64,000 nt of DNA from Bacteroidales bacterium. GTDB lineage: Bacteria > Bacteroidota > Bacteroidia > Bacteroidales > UBA1402. A model generated the notes under the pieces. That model had not been told where the DNA came from, ran no database searches, and saw only the letters and a list, made by a program, of their open reading frames with translations. Where the stretch lies: assembly GCA_017464285.1 (NCBI GenBank), contig JAFUDT010000009.1:1-64000 (forward strand), in the 5' to 3' direction. Positions 32,215-41,347 of this stretch are shown here, one piece after another (within the stretch, counting starts at the first letter, position 1; every line of letters starts with the position of its first letter). The translations under genes were made by a program, and so were the position numbers.

Positions 32215-33449
32215 CAGGCAAAGAACAGATAGGCGACGAATATGGCGGCTAAGATGCCGGCCAAGTCGGCCAGCAGACCGGCTGTCACGGCGTAGCGGGT
32301 ATGTTTGATACCCACGGAACCAAAATACAGGGCGATGATGTAGAAAGTGGTGTCGGTGGCTCCTTGGAACATGCAGGATAGCCGGCCGGCAAACGAGTCG
32401 GGGCCAAGGCTACGCATGGTCTCAACCATCATAGCTCTCGCACCGCTGCCGCTCAATGGTTTCATGAAGGCAGTAGGCAGAGCCTCGACAAATTTTGTGT
32501 CCAGGTGGCAGGCCTGAAAACACCATGTGATTCCGTCCATCAGCAGATCCATGGCTCCAGAGGCTCTGAAAACACCGATTCCAACGAGCATTCCTACTAA
32601 GTAGGGTATAATTTTGACGGAGGTTTCGAAGCCACCCTTGGCACCATCGATAAAGGCATCGTAAACATTGATTTTCTTGTACAGGCCGCCAGCCATAAAG
32701 GCGACAATGACAGCCAGCAGCAGCCCATTGCTCAGAATCCCTGAGATGTGTCCCATGCTTTCTTTATCCATGGCACTGAACCAGAAGACCAGAGCGGCAA
32801 TAACCAGGGATATGCCTCCCAGCCAGCCGATGACAGTTTTGTTCCAAAGCTGGAGTTTCTGGCGCAGGCCGACATAGAGTATGGCCGTCAGGGTGGAGAC
32901 AAAGGTGGCAATAATGATGGGGATAAACACATCTGTCGGGTTGGCAGCACCCAGAATGGCCCGCTGGGCAATGACCGACAGTGGAATAATGGTAATGCTT
33001 GAGGTGTTCAGTGCCAGAAACATAATCTGGGCATTGGAGGCTGTCTCTTTTTGGGGGTTAAGTTCCTGCAGACTCTGCATGGCCTTTAGCCCCATGGGGG
33101 TGGCAGCATTGTCCAGCCCCAGCATATTGGCCGAAAAGTTCATCACCAGTTCGCCGTTGACAGCGTGATTTTTTGGAACTTCCGGGAAGAGTTTTTCGAA
33201 AAACGGTCCGACAATCCGTGCTAAAAAGCGCACCGCACCGGCTCTTTCACCGATTTTCATGAATCCCATCCAAAGAGTCATGATGCCCACCAGGGGCAGG
33301 CAGATCTCCATTACGGAGAACTTGGCCATGTCGAAACTGCTGTTGATAATGCGTTCAAATACTCCGGCATCGCCCAGCAGGAAGAATTGCACCAGGGCAA
33401 CGACAAAAGCCACAACAAAAAAGCCGACCCAAATATAATTCAGTGCCAT
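32214..33449 (-). CDS. Fused SpmA/SpmB-like nucleoside-recognition membrane protein
   Basis: A 411-residue integral membrane protein with two nucleoside-recognition (Gate) domains in tandem, corresponding to the spore maturation proteins SpmA and SpmB of Firmicutes (NFSANMLGLDNAATPMGLKAM in the first half; SGSGARAMMVETM and FQGATDTTFYIIALYFG in the second). Non-sporing Bacteroidetes carry the fused form; its job there is unknown. I start at 33449 (MALNYIWVGFF). The frame to 33494 would run through the promoter. It heads the operon with ybeY and mnmG. Confidence 0.85.
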   Translation of the reverse strand: MALNYIWVGFFVVAFVVALVQFFLLGDAGVFERIINSSFDMAKFSVMEICLPLVGIMTLWMGFMKIGERAGAVRFLARIVGPFFEKLFPEVPKNHAVNGELVMNFSANMLGLDNAATPMGLKAMQSLQELNPQKETASNAQIMFLALNTSSITIIPLSVIAQRAILGAANPTDVFIPIIIATFVSTLTAILYVGLRQKLQLWNKTVIGWLGGISLVIAALVFWFSAMDKESMGHISGILSNGLLLAVIVAFMAGGLYKKINVYDAFIDGAKGGFETSVKIIPYLVGMLVGIGVFRASGAMDLLMDGITWCFQACHLDTKFVEALPTAFMKPLSGSGARAMMVETMRSLGPDSFAGRLSCMFQGATDTTFYIIALYFGSVGIKHTRYAVTAGLLADLAGILAAIFVAYLFFA

Positions 33450-33463
33450 CTCATTTTTTTTTG

Positions 33464-33495
33464 CAAAAATAGTGCAAGCCGAAACCAAAAGCAAA
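33464..33495 (-). promoter_or_regulatory. Promoter of the SpmAB-ybeY-mnmG operon
   Basis: Read on the minus strand: TTTG (33495-33492), exactly 20 bases, TATTTTTG (33471-33464). The -33 TTTG sits in an arm of the 31-base inverted repeat, the same arrangement as before the acyl-CoA synthetase gene. Confidence 0.8.
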
Positions 33496-33515
33496 CTGTT
33501 TCAGTTTGCTTTTGG
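33485..33515. repeat. Perfect inverted repeat (14-bp arms, 3-base loop)
   Basis: Arms CCAAAAGCAAACTG (33485-33498) and CAGTTTGCTTTTGG (33502-33515) flank TTT. The core AAAAGCAAA/TTTGCTTTT is shared with the inverted repeat at 15197-15220. It could form a cruciform or be bound by a dimeric protein. Confidence 0.8.
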
Positions 33516-33630
33516 TGAGGCGCAGCCTATTTGGTCGGCTGTCAAGCCGAAAAAATAGTGCAAGGAGGTGTAGTGAGGCGCAGCCTATTTGGTCGGCTGT
33601 CAAGCCGAAAAAATAGTTCAAAGAGGTCAA
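33515..33630. repeat. Two tandem 58-bp repeats
   Basis: Unit 1 is 33515-33572 and unit 2 is 33573-33630. The first 45 bases (beginning GTGAGGCGCAGCCTATTTGG) are identical; the last 13 differ at a few positions. Each unit contains a small hairpin TCGGCT-gtca-AGCCGA, and on the minus strand each holds a CTATTTTTTCGG that resembles the -7 module of the nearby promoter. Confidence 0.85.
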
Positions 33631-33815
33631 TTTGGTTAGTTTAACACAGGCTTTGGCATCTTTGTATTAAAGAATCCCAATCAGGCTTGACAGAACCGAT
33701 AATTATATAGTTATTTGCCGATCTGTTTCGTACAAAGCAACAGCCAAAGTAAACCTTTTTGGAGAAAACGATTCTAAAGTTAGATTTTGAGATGACTATC
33801 ACTAATCATTTTTTT

Positions 33816-35357
33816 ATGAAAGCAAAACATTACACTCTTCGTGGCCTGACTTTTGTCATGGCTGCTGCCTGTGCATTGACGGTCAATGCACAGGTGACGA
33901 AATTCTCCGGCGTAGAGCCTGAACCGGGCATGATACCCCCTCATCCCACCCGTCTGCCTGAAGTTGTTATCCCTGCCTTTCCTGGAGCTTGGGGAGCCGG
34001 TATGTTCACTCAGGGCGGCCGCGGAGGTAAGGTCTATGTGGTGACCAACCTGGAAGACAAAGGCCCCGGCAGCCTGCGTGAGGCTCTTGAAGCCGAAGGA
34101 CCGCGCATTGTGGTATTCCGCGTGGCCGGTACTATCAAAATTGACAAGGACATCAACATCAACCATCCTTATGTAACGATTGCCGGCCAGTCGGCTCCCG
34201 GTGACGGTATTTGCTTAGCCGGAACACTGAACATCAATACCTATGAGGTTATTGTCCGTCATATCCGTGTTCGTCGTGGTGTGCCAGTCGGCGGACAGGG
34301 TGACGACAACATCGGCGGTAACCCCGACCACCACATCATTATCGACCACTGTTCGGCTTCCTGGGGCATGGACGAAAACATTTCGCTGTATCGCCATATG
34401 CGCCCCTCGGCAGACGGCAAGACCCAGATCAAGGACCCTGCCAGGTTTGTCACCATCCAGTGGACAATCTCCAGTGAGGCTTTGAACGCCCGTAACCATG
34501 CCTTCGGCGGTACTTGGGGCGGCTCGCCTTCCACACAGCATCACAACCTGTTTGCCTGCAATACTGCCCGTAATCCGTCAATCGGCATGTCCGGTGCTTT
34601 CGATTACCGCAACAACGTAGTTTTCAACTGGCGTCATCGTACCATGGACGGCGGCGACGAGACCTCTCTGGTCAATGTCATCAACAACTATTACAAACCG
34701 GGTCCTGCCACCAACGAGAATATGAAGACCGTGTTTGCCCGTATCGAGGAGCGCCACATGTATTCCCCTGGTAGCGCCTGGGCAGCCGGTGACTGGTATG
34801 CCAAGGAAAAGAATCCTGCCAACCGTCCAGGTAAATGGTATGTGGCCGGAAACATTATGGAGGGTTCCGACGAAGTGACTCTTGACAACTGGAAAGGAAT
34901 GCGCGGTAATGAAAAATGGGCCCGTGTCAATACCCCCTTTGAAGGCTGGCCTGTTGCCCCGCACCATACGGCTCTTGAGGCCTACAAAGCAGTCTTGGCC
35001 GGTGTCGGTGCCACCCTGCCCCGCCGTGATGCTGTCGATGCCCGTGTCGTCGAGATGGTCCGTTCTGGCAAGCCTGTGACAGAAACGGGTATTATCAGTG
35101 ACATCTCAGAGGTCGGCGGCTATCCCGAACTGACCTACAAGAAATCCGAGGTCCTGAAGGATACCGACAACGACGGAATGCCTGATGAATGGGAAAAGAA
35201 GTACGGCCTGAATCCGAAGGATGCCGGCGATGCCGCTCAGGATCTTGACAAGGACGGTTACACCAACATCGAAGAATTCCTCAACGGCACAGATCCTACG
35301 GAATACCTGAACTATCGTAATCTGGGCAATAACATTGACAGAATCAGCATGAAGTAA
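33816..35357 (+). CDS. Secreted pectate lyase, polysaccharide lyase family 1
   Basis: I start at 33816, giving a signal peptide MKAKHYTLRGLTFVMAAACA cleaved near VNAQ; 513 residues. The beta-helix shows PL1 patterns: FPGAWGAGMFTQGGRGGKVYVVTNL, AGQSAPGDGI, and the conserved VRHIRVRRG and DHCSASWGMDEN segments. It cleaves polygalacturonate by beta-elimination. The C-terminus has calcium-loop-like repeats (DTDNDGMPDEWEKKYGLNP, then DLDKDGYTNIEEF), seen in secreted enzymes as thrombospondin-3/dockerin-like modules. It may pair with the PL9-like enzyme at 46.3-48.7 kb in pectin breakdown. Confidence 0.9.
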   Translation: MKAKHYTLRGLTFVMAAACALTVNAQVTKFSGVEPEPGMIPPHPTRLPEVVIPAFPGAWGAGMFTQGGRGGKVYVVTNLEDKGPGSLREALEAEGPRIVVFRVAGTIKIDKDININHPYVTIAGQSAPGDGICLAGTLNINTYEVIVRHIRVRRGVPVGGQGDDNIGGNPDHHIIIDHCSASWGMDENISLYRHMRPSADGKTQIKDPARFVTIQWTISSEALNARNHAFGGTWGGSPSTQHHNLFACNTARNPSIGMSGAFDYRNNVVFNWRHRTMDGGDETSLVNVINNYYKPGPATNENMKTVFARIEERHMYSPGSAWAAGDWYAKEKNPANRPGKWYVAGNIMEGSDEVTLDNWKGMRGNEKWARVNTPFEGWPVAPHHTALEAYKAVLAGVGATLPRRDAVDARVVEMVRSGKPVTETGIISDISEVGGYPELTYKKSEVLKDTDNDGMPDEWEKKYGLNPKDAGDAAQDLDKDGYTNIEEFLNGTDPTEYLNYRNLGNNIDRISMK

Positions 35358-35384
35358 TCCGCTTGGATTTCGCGACAAATGATA

Positions 35385-35416
35385 GAATGGGTCGGACTGC
35401 CTGGTCCGGCCCGTTC
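35385..35416 (+). terminator. Hairpin after the pectate lyase gene
   Basis: GAATGGGTCGGAC and GTCCGGCCCGTTC pair over 13 bp (two G-T wobbles) around a 6-base loop, followed by a weak TTGTT. It probably ends the lyase transcript. Confidence 0.5.
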
Positions 35417-35479
35417 TTGTTGAAAGACGGCATGAAAGATAACACTGCCGGTTTTCTTGCATTTGGGGAGAGTTTGACG

Positions 35480-35487
35480 TATCTTCG
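35480..35487 (+). promoter_or_regulatory. -7 box for ruvB
   Basis: TATCTTCG (one mismatch to TAnnTTTG) ends 20 bases before the ruvB ATG. No good -33. Confidence 0.35.
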
Positions 35488-35507
35488 CTTCCCGATAGTG
35501 TTTCAGT

Positions 35508-36530
35508 ATGGAAGAAAAGTTCGATATACGCAGTCAGTCGTTCGCAGAAAAGGAGCAGGATTTTGAGAAGGCATTGCGACCACTGTCCTTTTCGGATTTC
35601 CGGGGTCAGCAGAATATTGTCGAGAATCTCAGAGTCTTTGTATCGGCGGCCAAGATGAGGCAGGAGCCGATGGATCATGTGCTTCTGCATGGCCCTCCGG
35701 GACTGGGGAAAACCACATTGTCCAATATTATAGCCAATGAGCTGGGAGTCGGTTTCAAGGTGACGTCAGGGCCGGTGCTCGATAAACCGGGTGATTTGGC
35801 GGGCCTGCTTACTTCATTGGAACCAAACGATGTCCTTTTCATCGATGAAATCCATCGTTTAAGCCCAATAGTGGAGGAGTATCTTTACTCGGCCATGGAG
35901 GATTACCGCATCGATATCATGATAGACAAAGGACCGAGTGCCCGCTCTATCCAGCTTGACCTGAATCCTTTTACGATGATCGGGGCCACCACCCGAAGCG
36001 GACTGCTGACAGCCCCGTTGCGAGCCCGTTTTGGCATCAATTGTCATCTGGAGTATTATCCGGCAGAGATTCTCAAGGGTATTATTGTCCGTTCGGCCCG
36101 GTTGCTCAGCATCCCTTGCGAAGAAAGTGCCGCCGAAGAAATTGCCCGTCGGAGCCGGGGAACGCCCCGAGTGGCCAATGCTTTGCTGCGCCGGGTGCGC
36201 GACTTTGCCCAGGTCAAGGGGAGCGGCCGCATCACGCTTGAAATTGCCAAATACGCATTGTCGGCACTTAACATCGACACTTATGGACTTGATGAAATCG
36301 ACAACAAAATACTGTTGACAATTATCGACAAGTTCCACGGGGGGCCGGTCGGACTGACAACGATCGCAACTGCTCTGAGCGAGGATCCCGGCACCCTGGA
36401 GGAAGTCTATGAGCCCTTTCTCATACAGGAGGGATTCCTCAAGCGGACTCCCCGCGGCCGCGAGGTGACCGATTTAGCCTGGACACATTTGGGCCGCAGC
36501 CGTTTCGGTAAAGAAGGATCATTGTTCTAA
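35508..36530 (+). CDS. ruvB: Holliday junction branch-migration helicase RuvB
   Basis: The motor of RuvABC, 340 residues, hexameric. Walker A is [14 protein letters not shown] near residue 60, Walker [11 protein letters not shown] near residue 111, sensor [19 protein letters not shown], and the C-terminal winged helix ends in [15 protein letters not shown]. The protein is complete. The flippase gene follows 17 bases after it. ruvA and ruvC are not in the window. Confidence 0.97.
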   Translation: MEEKFDIRSQSFAEKEQDFEKALRPLSFSDFRGQQNIVENLRVFVSAAKMRQEPMDHVLLHGPPGLGKTTLSNIIANELGVGFKVTSGPVLDKPGDLAGLLTSLEPNDVLFIDEIHRLSPIVEEYLYSAMEDYRIDIMIDKGPSARSIQLDLNPFTMIGATTRSGLLTAPLRARFGINCHLEYYPAEILKGIIVRSARLLSIPCEESAAEEIARRSRGTPRVANALLRRVRDFAQVKGSGRITLEIAKYALSALNIDTYGLDEIDNKILLTIIDKFHGGPVGLTTIATALSEDPGTLEEVYEPFLIQEGFLKRTPRGREVTDLAWTHLGRSRFGKEGSLF

Positions 36531-36547
36531 CCTTTTATTTTTGATAT

Positions 36548-38026
36548 ATGCCTGGACTGAAAAGTTTGGCCAAAGACACTGCCATTTACGGGCTGAGCAG
36601 CATTATCGGCAAGTTTCTTAACTGGTGTCTGGTGCCCTTTTATACCTATGCCCTGAAAGAATCGGCCGAATATGGTATTGTCACCGAGCTGTACAGTTGG
36701 ACCGCCGTGGTTATCGTGATCCTCACCTATGGCATGGAAACCGGATTCTTCCGTTTTGTCAATCGGGAGGACAAAGACCCCGATCAGGTGTATTCTACCA
36801 CATTGTGCAGTCTGGCTTCGACGTCGTTCCTCTTTATTTTACTGGGGCTGCTATTGCTGCCGCAGATTTCCCGCGGTATCGGCTATACCAGCCATCCTGA
36901 ATTCATTGGGATGATGATATGTATTGTGGCGGTCGATGCCTTTTCATCGATACCTTTTGCCTATCTTCGCTATAAAAACAGGCCGCTTCGATTTGCCTCG
37001 CTCAAGCTGCTGTCAATTTTCATCAACATTTTCTTCAACCTGTTTTTTATCTGGATTTGTCCCAAGATACATGCTCTTTATCCGGAGTGGATCAGCTGGT
37101 TCTACCGGCCCGGTTACGAAGTAGGATATGTCTTCGTTGCCAACGCTCTCTCAACGGGTATCACCCTGTTGGCCCTCTTGCCGGATTTCATTCATGTCAA
37201 ACTGAATTTCAACCGACAGTTGCTCCGACAGATGTTGCGTTATTCGCTTCCCTTGCTGGTGCTGGGCATTGCCGGTATCATGAACCAGGATTTTGACAAG
37301 ATTATTTTCAAGCATCTGTTTGACGATCCGAATCAGGCGCAGTCGCAGTTGGGTATCTATGGAGCCTGCTGCAAGATTGCCATTATCATGATGATGTTTA
37401 CCCAGGCCTTCCGGTATGCCTACGAGCCCTTTGTTTTTGCCAAAAACCGCACAGCCGACAATCGTCAGGCCTATGTAGAGGCGATGAAGTATTACATCAT
37501 TTTCGCTTGGTTGATATTTCTTGTGGTAGTTTTTTATATCGATATCATTAAATATCTGATATCCAGCAGGTATCACGATGGCCTTGCCGTAGTGCCTGTA
37601 GTGCTGGCCTGTTATCTGTTCCAGGGAGTCTTCTTTAATCTGTCGCTGTGGTACAAGTTGACCGATAAAACCCAATGGGGGGCATATATCACCATTTTCG
37701 GCTGTTTACTGACCGTTGCCGGCAATTTGCTCTTCGTTCCGCGTTACGGCTATATGGCGGCAGCATGGACCTCCTTTGTGAGCTATTTCCTGATGATGTT
37801 AGTCAGCTGGGCGCTGGGTCAGAAATACTACCCGATGAAATATGATATGAAGTCGGCCCTTTTCTATACGATACTGACAATGGTAGTTTTTGTTATTGGA
37901 ACAAATCTGCCGTTTTCATCGCTGGTTCTCCGCTTGATTATTCGGACCTTGCTGTTGGGAGTCTTTCTGCTGGTTGTCCTCAAGAGGGATCTGCCCTTTG
38001 AGGTCTTCCGTAAGGTCCGCCAGTAA
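36548..38026 (+). CDS. Polysaccharide/lipid flippase (Wzx/MATE-like)
   Basis: A 492-residue membrane protein with about 12-14 helices, starting LAKDTAIYGLSSIIGKFLNW, the usual opening of Bacteroidetes oligosaccharide flippases of the MVF/MATE superfamily. It probably moves lipid-linked sugars across the inner membrane. It follows ruvB in the same direction, which is common in the phylum. Its last 111 bases overlap folK on the other strand. Confidence 0.88.
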   Translation: MPGLKSLAKDTAIYGLSSIIGKFLNWCLVPFYTYALKESAEYGIVTELYSWTAVVIVILTYGMETGFFRFVNREDKDPDQVYSTTLCSLASTSFLFILLGLLLLPQISRGIGYTSHPEFIGMMICIVAVDAFSSIPFAYLRYKNRPLRFASLKLLSIFINIFFNLFFIWICPKIHALYPEWISWFYRPGYEVGYVFVANALSTGITLLALLPDFIHVKLNFNRQLLRQMLRYSLPLLVLGIAGIMNQDFDKIIFKHLFDDPNQAQSQLGIYGACCKIAIIMMMFTQAFRYAYEPFVFAKNRTADNRQAYVEAMKYYIIFAWLIFLVVVFYIDIIKYLISSRYHDGLAVVPVVLACYLFQGVFFNLSLWYKLTDKTQWGAYITIFGCLLTVAGNLLFVPRYGYMAAAWTSFVSYFLMMLVSWALGQKYYPMKYDMKSALFYTILTMVVFVIGTNLPFSSLVLRLIIRTLLLGVFLLVVLKRDLPFEVFRKVRQ

Positions 38027-38467
38027 TTCTACGACCTTTTTTTTCAGGACAGGATGTTCCAGGTCGGGCGCTATCTGACAAAGAGGTTCCAACACAAATT
38101 GTCTCTTGTGCAGCAGAGGGTGGGGCAACAGCAGATTTTTCCCCTGGCAGATCAGCTCATCGTAAAACAGCAGGTCTATGTCGATAGCCCGGTCGTGGTA
38201 CTGGCCGTCGGATTTTTGGAGTCGTCCCAGTTCCCGTTCAATCTGTTGGGTGATTTGGAGGCACTTTTGGGGACTGCAGTTCGTCCTGACGGTAATACAG
38301 GCATTCAGAAAATCATGCTGTGAGGAAAATCCCCAAGGGCGTGTCTCCAGAAAAGCAGATCGGGCAACGAGCTGCCCGATTCGTTCTTCTATTTCGGAAA
38401 TAGCCCTTTCCATCGTTTCTTTCCGTGGCCCGAGATTGGACCCCAGACTCAGGTAGAGCAAGGCCAT
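37916..38467 (-). CDS. folK: Dihydropterin pyrophosphokinase FolK
   Basis: Transfers pyrophosphate from ATP to hydroxymethyldihydropterin in folate synthesis. Motifs: LYLSLGSNLGPR at the N-terminus, ETRPWGFSSQHDFLNACI, and the signature YHDRAIDIDLLFYDE with LLLPHPLLHKRQFVLEPL. The catalytic core ends about residue 155. The remaining ~28 residues (rich in Gln and Asn) are read antisense to the last codons of the flippase and look like an extension caused by loss of an earlier stop. It is the last gene of the ftsX-uppP-truB-queA operon. Confidence 0.93.
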   Translation of the reverse strand: MALLYLSLGSNLGPRKETMERAISEIEERIGQLVARSAFLETRPWGFSSQHDFLNACITVRTNCSPQKCLQITQQIERELGRLQKSDGQYHDRAIDIDLLFYDELICQGKNLLLPHPLLHKRQFVLEPLCQIAPDLEHPVLKKKVVELLADLTEDLKGQIPLEDNQQKDSQQQGPNNQAENQR

Positions 38468-38473
38468 AGTCCC

Positions 38474-39523
38474 TTAGATGATGAGCAGGGCGTCACCGTA
38501 GCATCCAAACTGGTATTTCTCCTTGAGGGCAGTCTGATAGGCTTCCACGACGGCCTCATATCCGCCAAAAGCAGCGGTGGTCATGAGCAGGGTTGAATAG
38601 GGCATGTGGAAATTGGTAACCATGGCATCGGCCACACTGAAGTCGTAGGGCGGGAAGATAAAACGGTTGGTCCAGCCGTCGAAGGCCTTGATATGGCTGT
38701 TGGTGCCAACGGCTGTCTCTATTGCCCGCATGACCGATGTCCCTACCGAGCAGACTTTTTTCTCCCGGTCTTTGGCCTTGTTCACCATGGCGGCGGTCTC
38801 TTCGTTGATAATCATCTGTTCAGAGTCCATTTTGTGTTTGGTGAGATCTTCGACATCGATTTCACGGAATCCGCCCAGCCCAATATGAAGGGTCAGGAAG
38901 GCGGCATCAACCCCTTTGATTTCCATTCTTTTCATCAGTTCACGACTGAAGTGAAGATTGGCCGACGGAGCGACGACGGCCCCTTCGTTACGGGCAAAAA
39001 TAGTTTGGAAGTCAGTGGCATCATCCCCATCAACCTCCCGGTTCAGATATCTTGGAATCGGCGTTTCTCCCAAGGCAAACAAGGCTTTTTTGAATGATTC
39101 ATGATCCCCGTCGTAAAGGAAACGCAGGGTGCGGCCGCGAGAGGTAGTATTGTCAATGACTTCTGCTACCATGGAGTCGTCTTCGCCGAAATAGAGTTTG
39201 TTGCCGATGCGGATTTTTCGGGCCGGATCGACCAGCACGTCCCAAAGCCGGAACTCTTCGTTCAGTTCCCGGAGCAGAAAAACTTCAATCTGGGCACCGG
39301 TTTTTTCCTTATTTCCGAAAAGTCTGGCTGGAAAAACCTTCGTGTCATTGAAAACAAAGACGTCTCCTTCTTCGAAATACTCGAGAATCTCTTTGAAAAC
39401 ACGATGCTCGATACTCCCTGTTTTCCGGTTCAACACCATTAGCCTTGCTTCGTCACGATACATCGGCGGCTTTTTGGCAATCAGCTCTTCGGGCAGATTG
39501 AATTTAAAGTTGGATAACTTCAT
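38474..39523 (-). CDS. queA: S-adenosylmethionine:tRNA ribosyltransferase-isomerase QueA
   Basis: The 349-residue enzyme moves the ribose of SAM onto preQ1 in tRNA to make epoxyqueuosine. The opening [25 protein letters not shown] and the middle [18 protein letters not shown] and [13 protein letters not shown] stretches are family-typical. truB is 3 bases upstream and folK 6 bases downstream. QueF supplies its substrate and QueH acts on its product; both are encoded here. Confidence 0.96.
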   Translation of the reverse strand: MKLSNFKFNLPEELIAKKPPMYRDEARLMVLNRKTGSIEHRVFKEILEYFEEGDVFVFNDTKVFPARLFGNKEKTGAQIEVFLLRELNEEFRLWDVLVDPARKIRIGNKLYFGEDDSMVAEVIDNTTSRGRTLRFLYDGDHESFKKALFALGETPIPRYLNREVDGDDATDFQTIFARNEGAVVAPSANLHFSRELMKRMEIKGVDAAFLTLHIGLGGFREIDVEDLTKHKMDSEQMIINEETAAMVNKAKDREKKVCSVGTSVMRAIETAVGTNSHIKAFDGWTNRFIFPPYDFSVADAMVTNFHMPYSTLLMTTAAFGGYEAVVEAYQTALKEKYQFGCYGDALLII

Positions 39524-39526
39524 AGT

Positions 39527-40267
39527 TTAGTCTATTATTCTTTGATTGTTGTCAGGATGATGGTTCAGGCGGCCAAGATACTCCTGTCGGAAGGAGACGA
39601 TATCGAGACAGTCTGAAAGGCGGAAGTCTCCGACCCTGGTTCGCTGGAGAGCAGTGAGATAAGCTCCGCAGTGCAAGGCCTGGCCAATGTCACGGGCCAG
39701 GGCCCGGATATAGGTGCCTTTACTGCACACTACCCGGATGGTGATGTGCGGCCGTTGCTCTCCGTCGGCTGCCTGGTAGTCGGTCAGTTCGATTTCATCG
39801 ATGACCAGAGTCTTGGGCTTGAGATTGACCGCTTCACCCTCCCGGGCATATTCGTAGGCTCTTTTGCCTTGTATTTTGCAAGCGGAAAAGGAAGGCGGTA
39901 CCTGCTCGATGGTACCGACAAATTCTGTCAGCGTTTCACGAACCAGGGTCTCTGTTATGTGGCTGTAGTCAAAGGTTTTGTCTATGGGTTTTTCCATGTC
40001 GAAAGAGGGTGTGGTGGCTCCCAGTTCCATGGAGGCCACGTACTCCTTGGTCTGGTACTGGAACTCTTCGATACGCTTGGTGGCCCGTCCGGTACAGACA
40101 ATCATCACACCGGTGGCCAGTGGATCCAGTGTGCCGGCATGGCCGACTTTAAGGCTCTTCATTTTCAGTCCCCGACACAGGGAAAAGCGGACATCATTGA
40201 CCAACTTGAACGATGTCCAGCCCAAAGGCTTGTTGAAACAAAGAATTTCTCCTGCCTGAAAATCCAT
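39527..40267 (-). CDS. truB: tRNA pseudouridine-55 synthase TruB
   Basis: Makes the universal pseudouridine of the T-loop. I start at 40267 (MDFQAGEILCFNKPLGWTSF), one base after the uppP stop; the longer frame overlaps uppP. The catalytic Asp is in GHAGTLDPLATGVM near residue 46. The 246-residue protein includes the usual VPPSFSACKIQGKRAYEYAREG and CSKGTYIRALARDIG segments. Confidence 0.96.
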   Translation of the reverse strand: MDFQAGEILCFNKPLGWTSFKLVNDVRFSLCRGLKMKSLKVGHAGTLDPLATGVMIVCTGRATKRIEEFQYQTKEYVASMELGATTPSFDMEKPIDKTFDYSHITETLVRETLTEFVGTIEQVPPSFSACKIQGKRAYEYAREGEAVNLKPKTLVIDEIELTDYQAADGEQRPHITIRVVCSKGTYIRALARDIGQALHCGAYLTALQRTRVGDFRLSDCLDIVSFRQEYLGRLNHHPDNNQRIID

Positions 40268-40268
40268 G

Positions 40269-41072
40269 TCAGTGAAGGAATAGGGGTAGAACAATGGCCA
40301 AAATGCCGACAAGGGCACAATAGACGGCAAACCAGATGAGTTTGCCTTTTCTGACCAGGCTGAGCATCCAGCGGCAGGCGATGCAGCCCGATACAAAGGC
40401 GGTGACAAAACCGACGAGAAGGGAACTCAGGGGCAAACCATTTCCGGCGGCAGCACTGAAATCTCCGCCAATGATATCCAGCAGCATTTCTCCCAGAATG
40501 GGGATAATGACCATGATAAAGGAGAATTGGGCAATGGTTTCTTTCTTATTCCCGAGCATCAGTCCAGTGGCAATGGTCGAACCCGAGCGGGACAGCCCCG
40601 GCATGACGGCACAGGCTTGTGCCACGCCGATGATAAAGGCGTCTCTCCAGGAGATGTGTTCTTTTTGGCGGGGCTTGGCAAGATGGGAAAAGGTCAACAG
40701 CAAAGCTGTGAGCAACAGCATACAACCGACAAGTAGCAGCCCGTTGCCGAAAAACTGTCTGACCTGATCTTTGAAAAACATCCCGACAATAAGAACGGGT
40801 ATCATCGAAACGAATATTTTGAGGACATACTGCGTTTCGTCGTTCCATTTGAACTGAAAAAAACCCTTGAGTAGCGCCCAAAGATCCTTCCACAAGATGC
40901 AGATAGTACTCAAAACCGTTGCTGCATGGACGGTGACGGTAAACATCAGATTTTCCTCACCGGAAGTGCCGAGCAGGTAGTTGCCTATCTCGAGGTGTCC
41001 GCTGCTGCTCACGGGCAGATATTCTGTCAGGCCCTGAACCAGGCCGAGGATAAAGGCTTCCCAAACATTCAT
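40269..41072 (-). CDS. uppP: Undecaprenyl-diphosphatase UppP (BacA)
   Basis: Recycles the lipid carrier of peptidoglycan and other glycans; loss of it raises bacitracin sensitivity. Signature motifs: [19 protein letters not shown] near the N-terminus and [15 protein letters not shown] near residue 160. About 8 membrane helices in 267 residues. It sits between the DUF3098 gene and truB in the standard Bacteroidetes order. Confidence 0.96.
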   Translation of the reverse strand: MNVWEAFILGLVQGLTEYLPVSSSGHLEIGNYLLGTSGEENLMFTVTVHAATVLSTICILWKDLWALLKGFFQFKWNDETQYVLKIFVSMIPVLIVGMFFKDQVRQFFGNGLLLVGCMLLLTALLLTFSHLAKPRQKEHISWRDAFIIGVAQACAVMPGLSRSGSTIATGLMLGNKKETIAQFSFIMVIIPILGEMLLDIIGGDFSAAAGNGLPLSSLLVGFVTAFVSGCIACRWMLSLVRKGKLIWFAVYCALVGILAIVLPLFLH

Positions 41073-41077
41073 GGCAA

Positions 41078-41326
41078 TCAGTCTTCAGATTCTGGAGTTT
41101 TTTTTCGGGCAGGATTGACCAGGATGCCGATCATGATCAGCACGAATCCGATAAAGGAAATGGACGGAGCCAAAACGATACGCCGGAAACTGAAAATGTC
41201 AGGATTATAGGCGTCTTTGGTCGAAGGGGCACCCAACATCAGGATAAAGCCCAGAAGGATCAGTACGATGCCGGTCCCGAGCCAGACAAAATTCTTTTTA
41301 CTAAGGGCAAAATGCTTGTCGTTCAT
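41078..41326 (-). CDS. DUF3098-type small membrane protein
   Basis: An 82-residue protein with two membrane helices ([16 protein letters not shown] and [15 protein letters not shown]) and a charged C-terminus. A gene of this type regularly lies between ftsX and uppP in Bacteroidetes. Its function is unknown, but the position suggests a role near cell division or wall synthesis. Confidence 0.8.
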   Translation of the reverse strand: MNDKHFALSKKNFVWLGTGIVLILLGFILMLGAPSTKDAYNPDIFSFRRIVLAPSISFIGFVLIMIGILVNPARKKTPESED

Positions 41327-41347
41327 TGTATTGACAGTATCTGTTGT

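Larger units (their letters stand above)
33450..33815. other. Repeat-rich divergent intergenic region
   Basis: A 366-base gap between the SpmAB-like gene and the pectate lyase. From left to right it holds the minus-strand promoter, a perfect 14-bp inverted repeat, two 58-bp tandem repeats and, from about 33631, a promoter-like TTTG-N22-CATCTTTG (33631-33664) reading toward the lyase. That would give the lyase a leader of about 145 bases with no riboswitch that I recognise. Confidence 0.55.
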
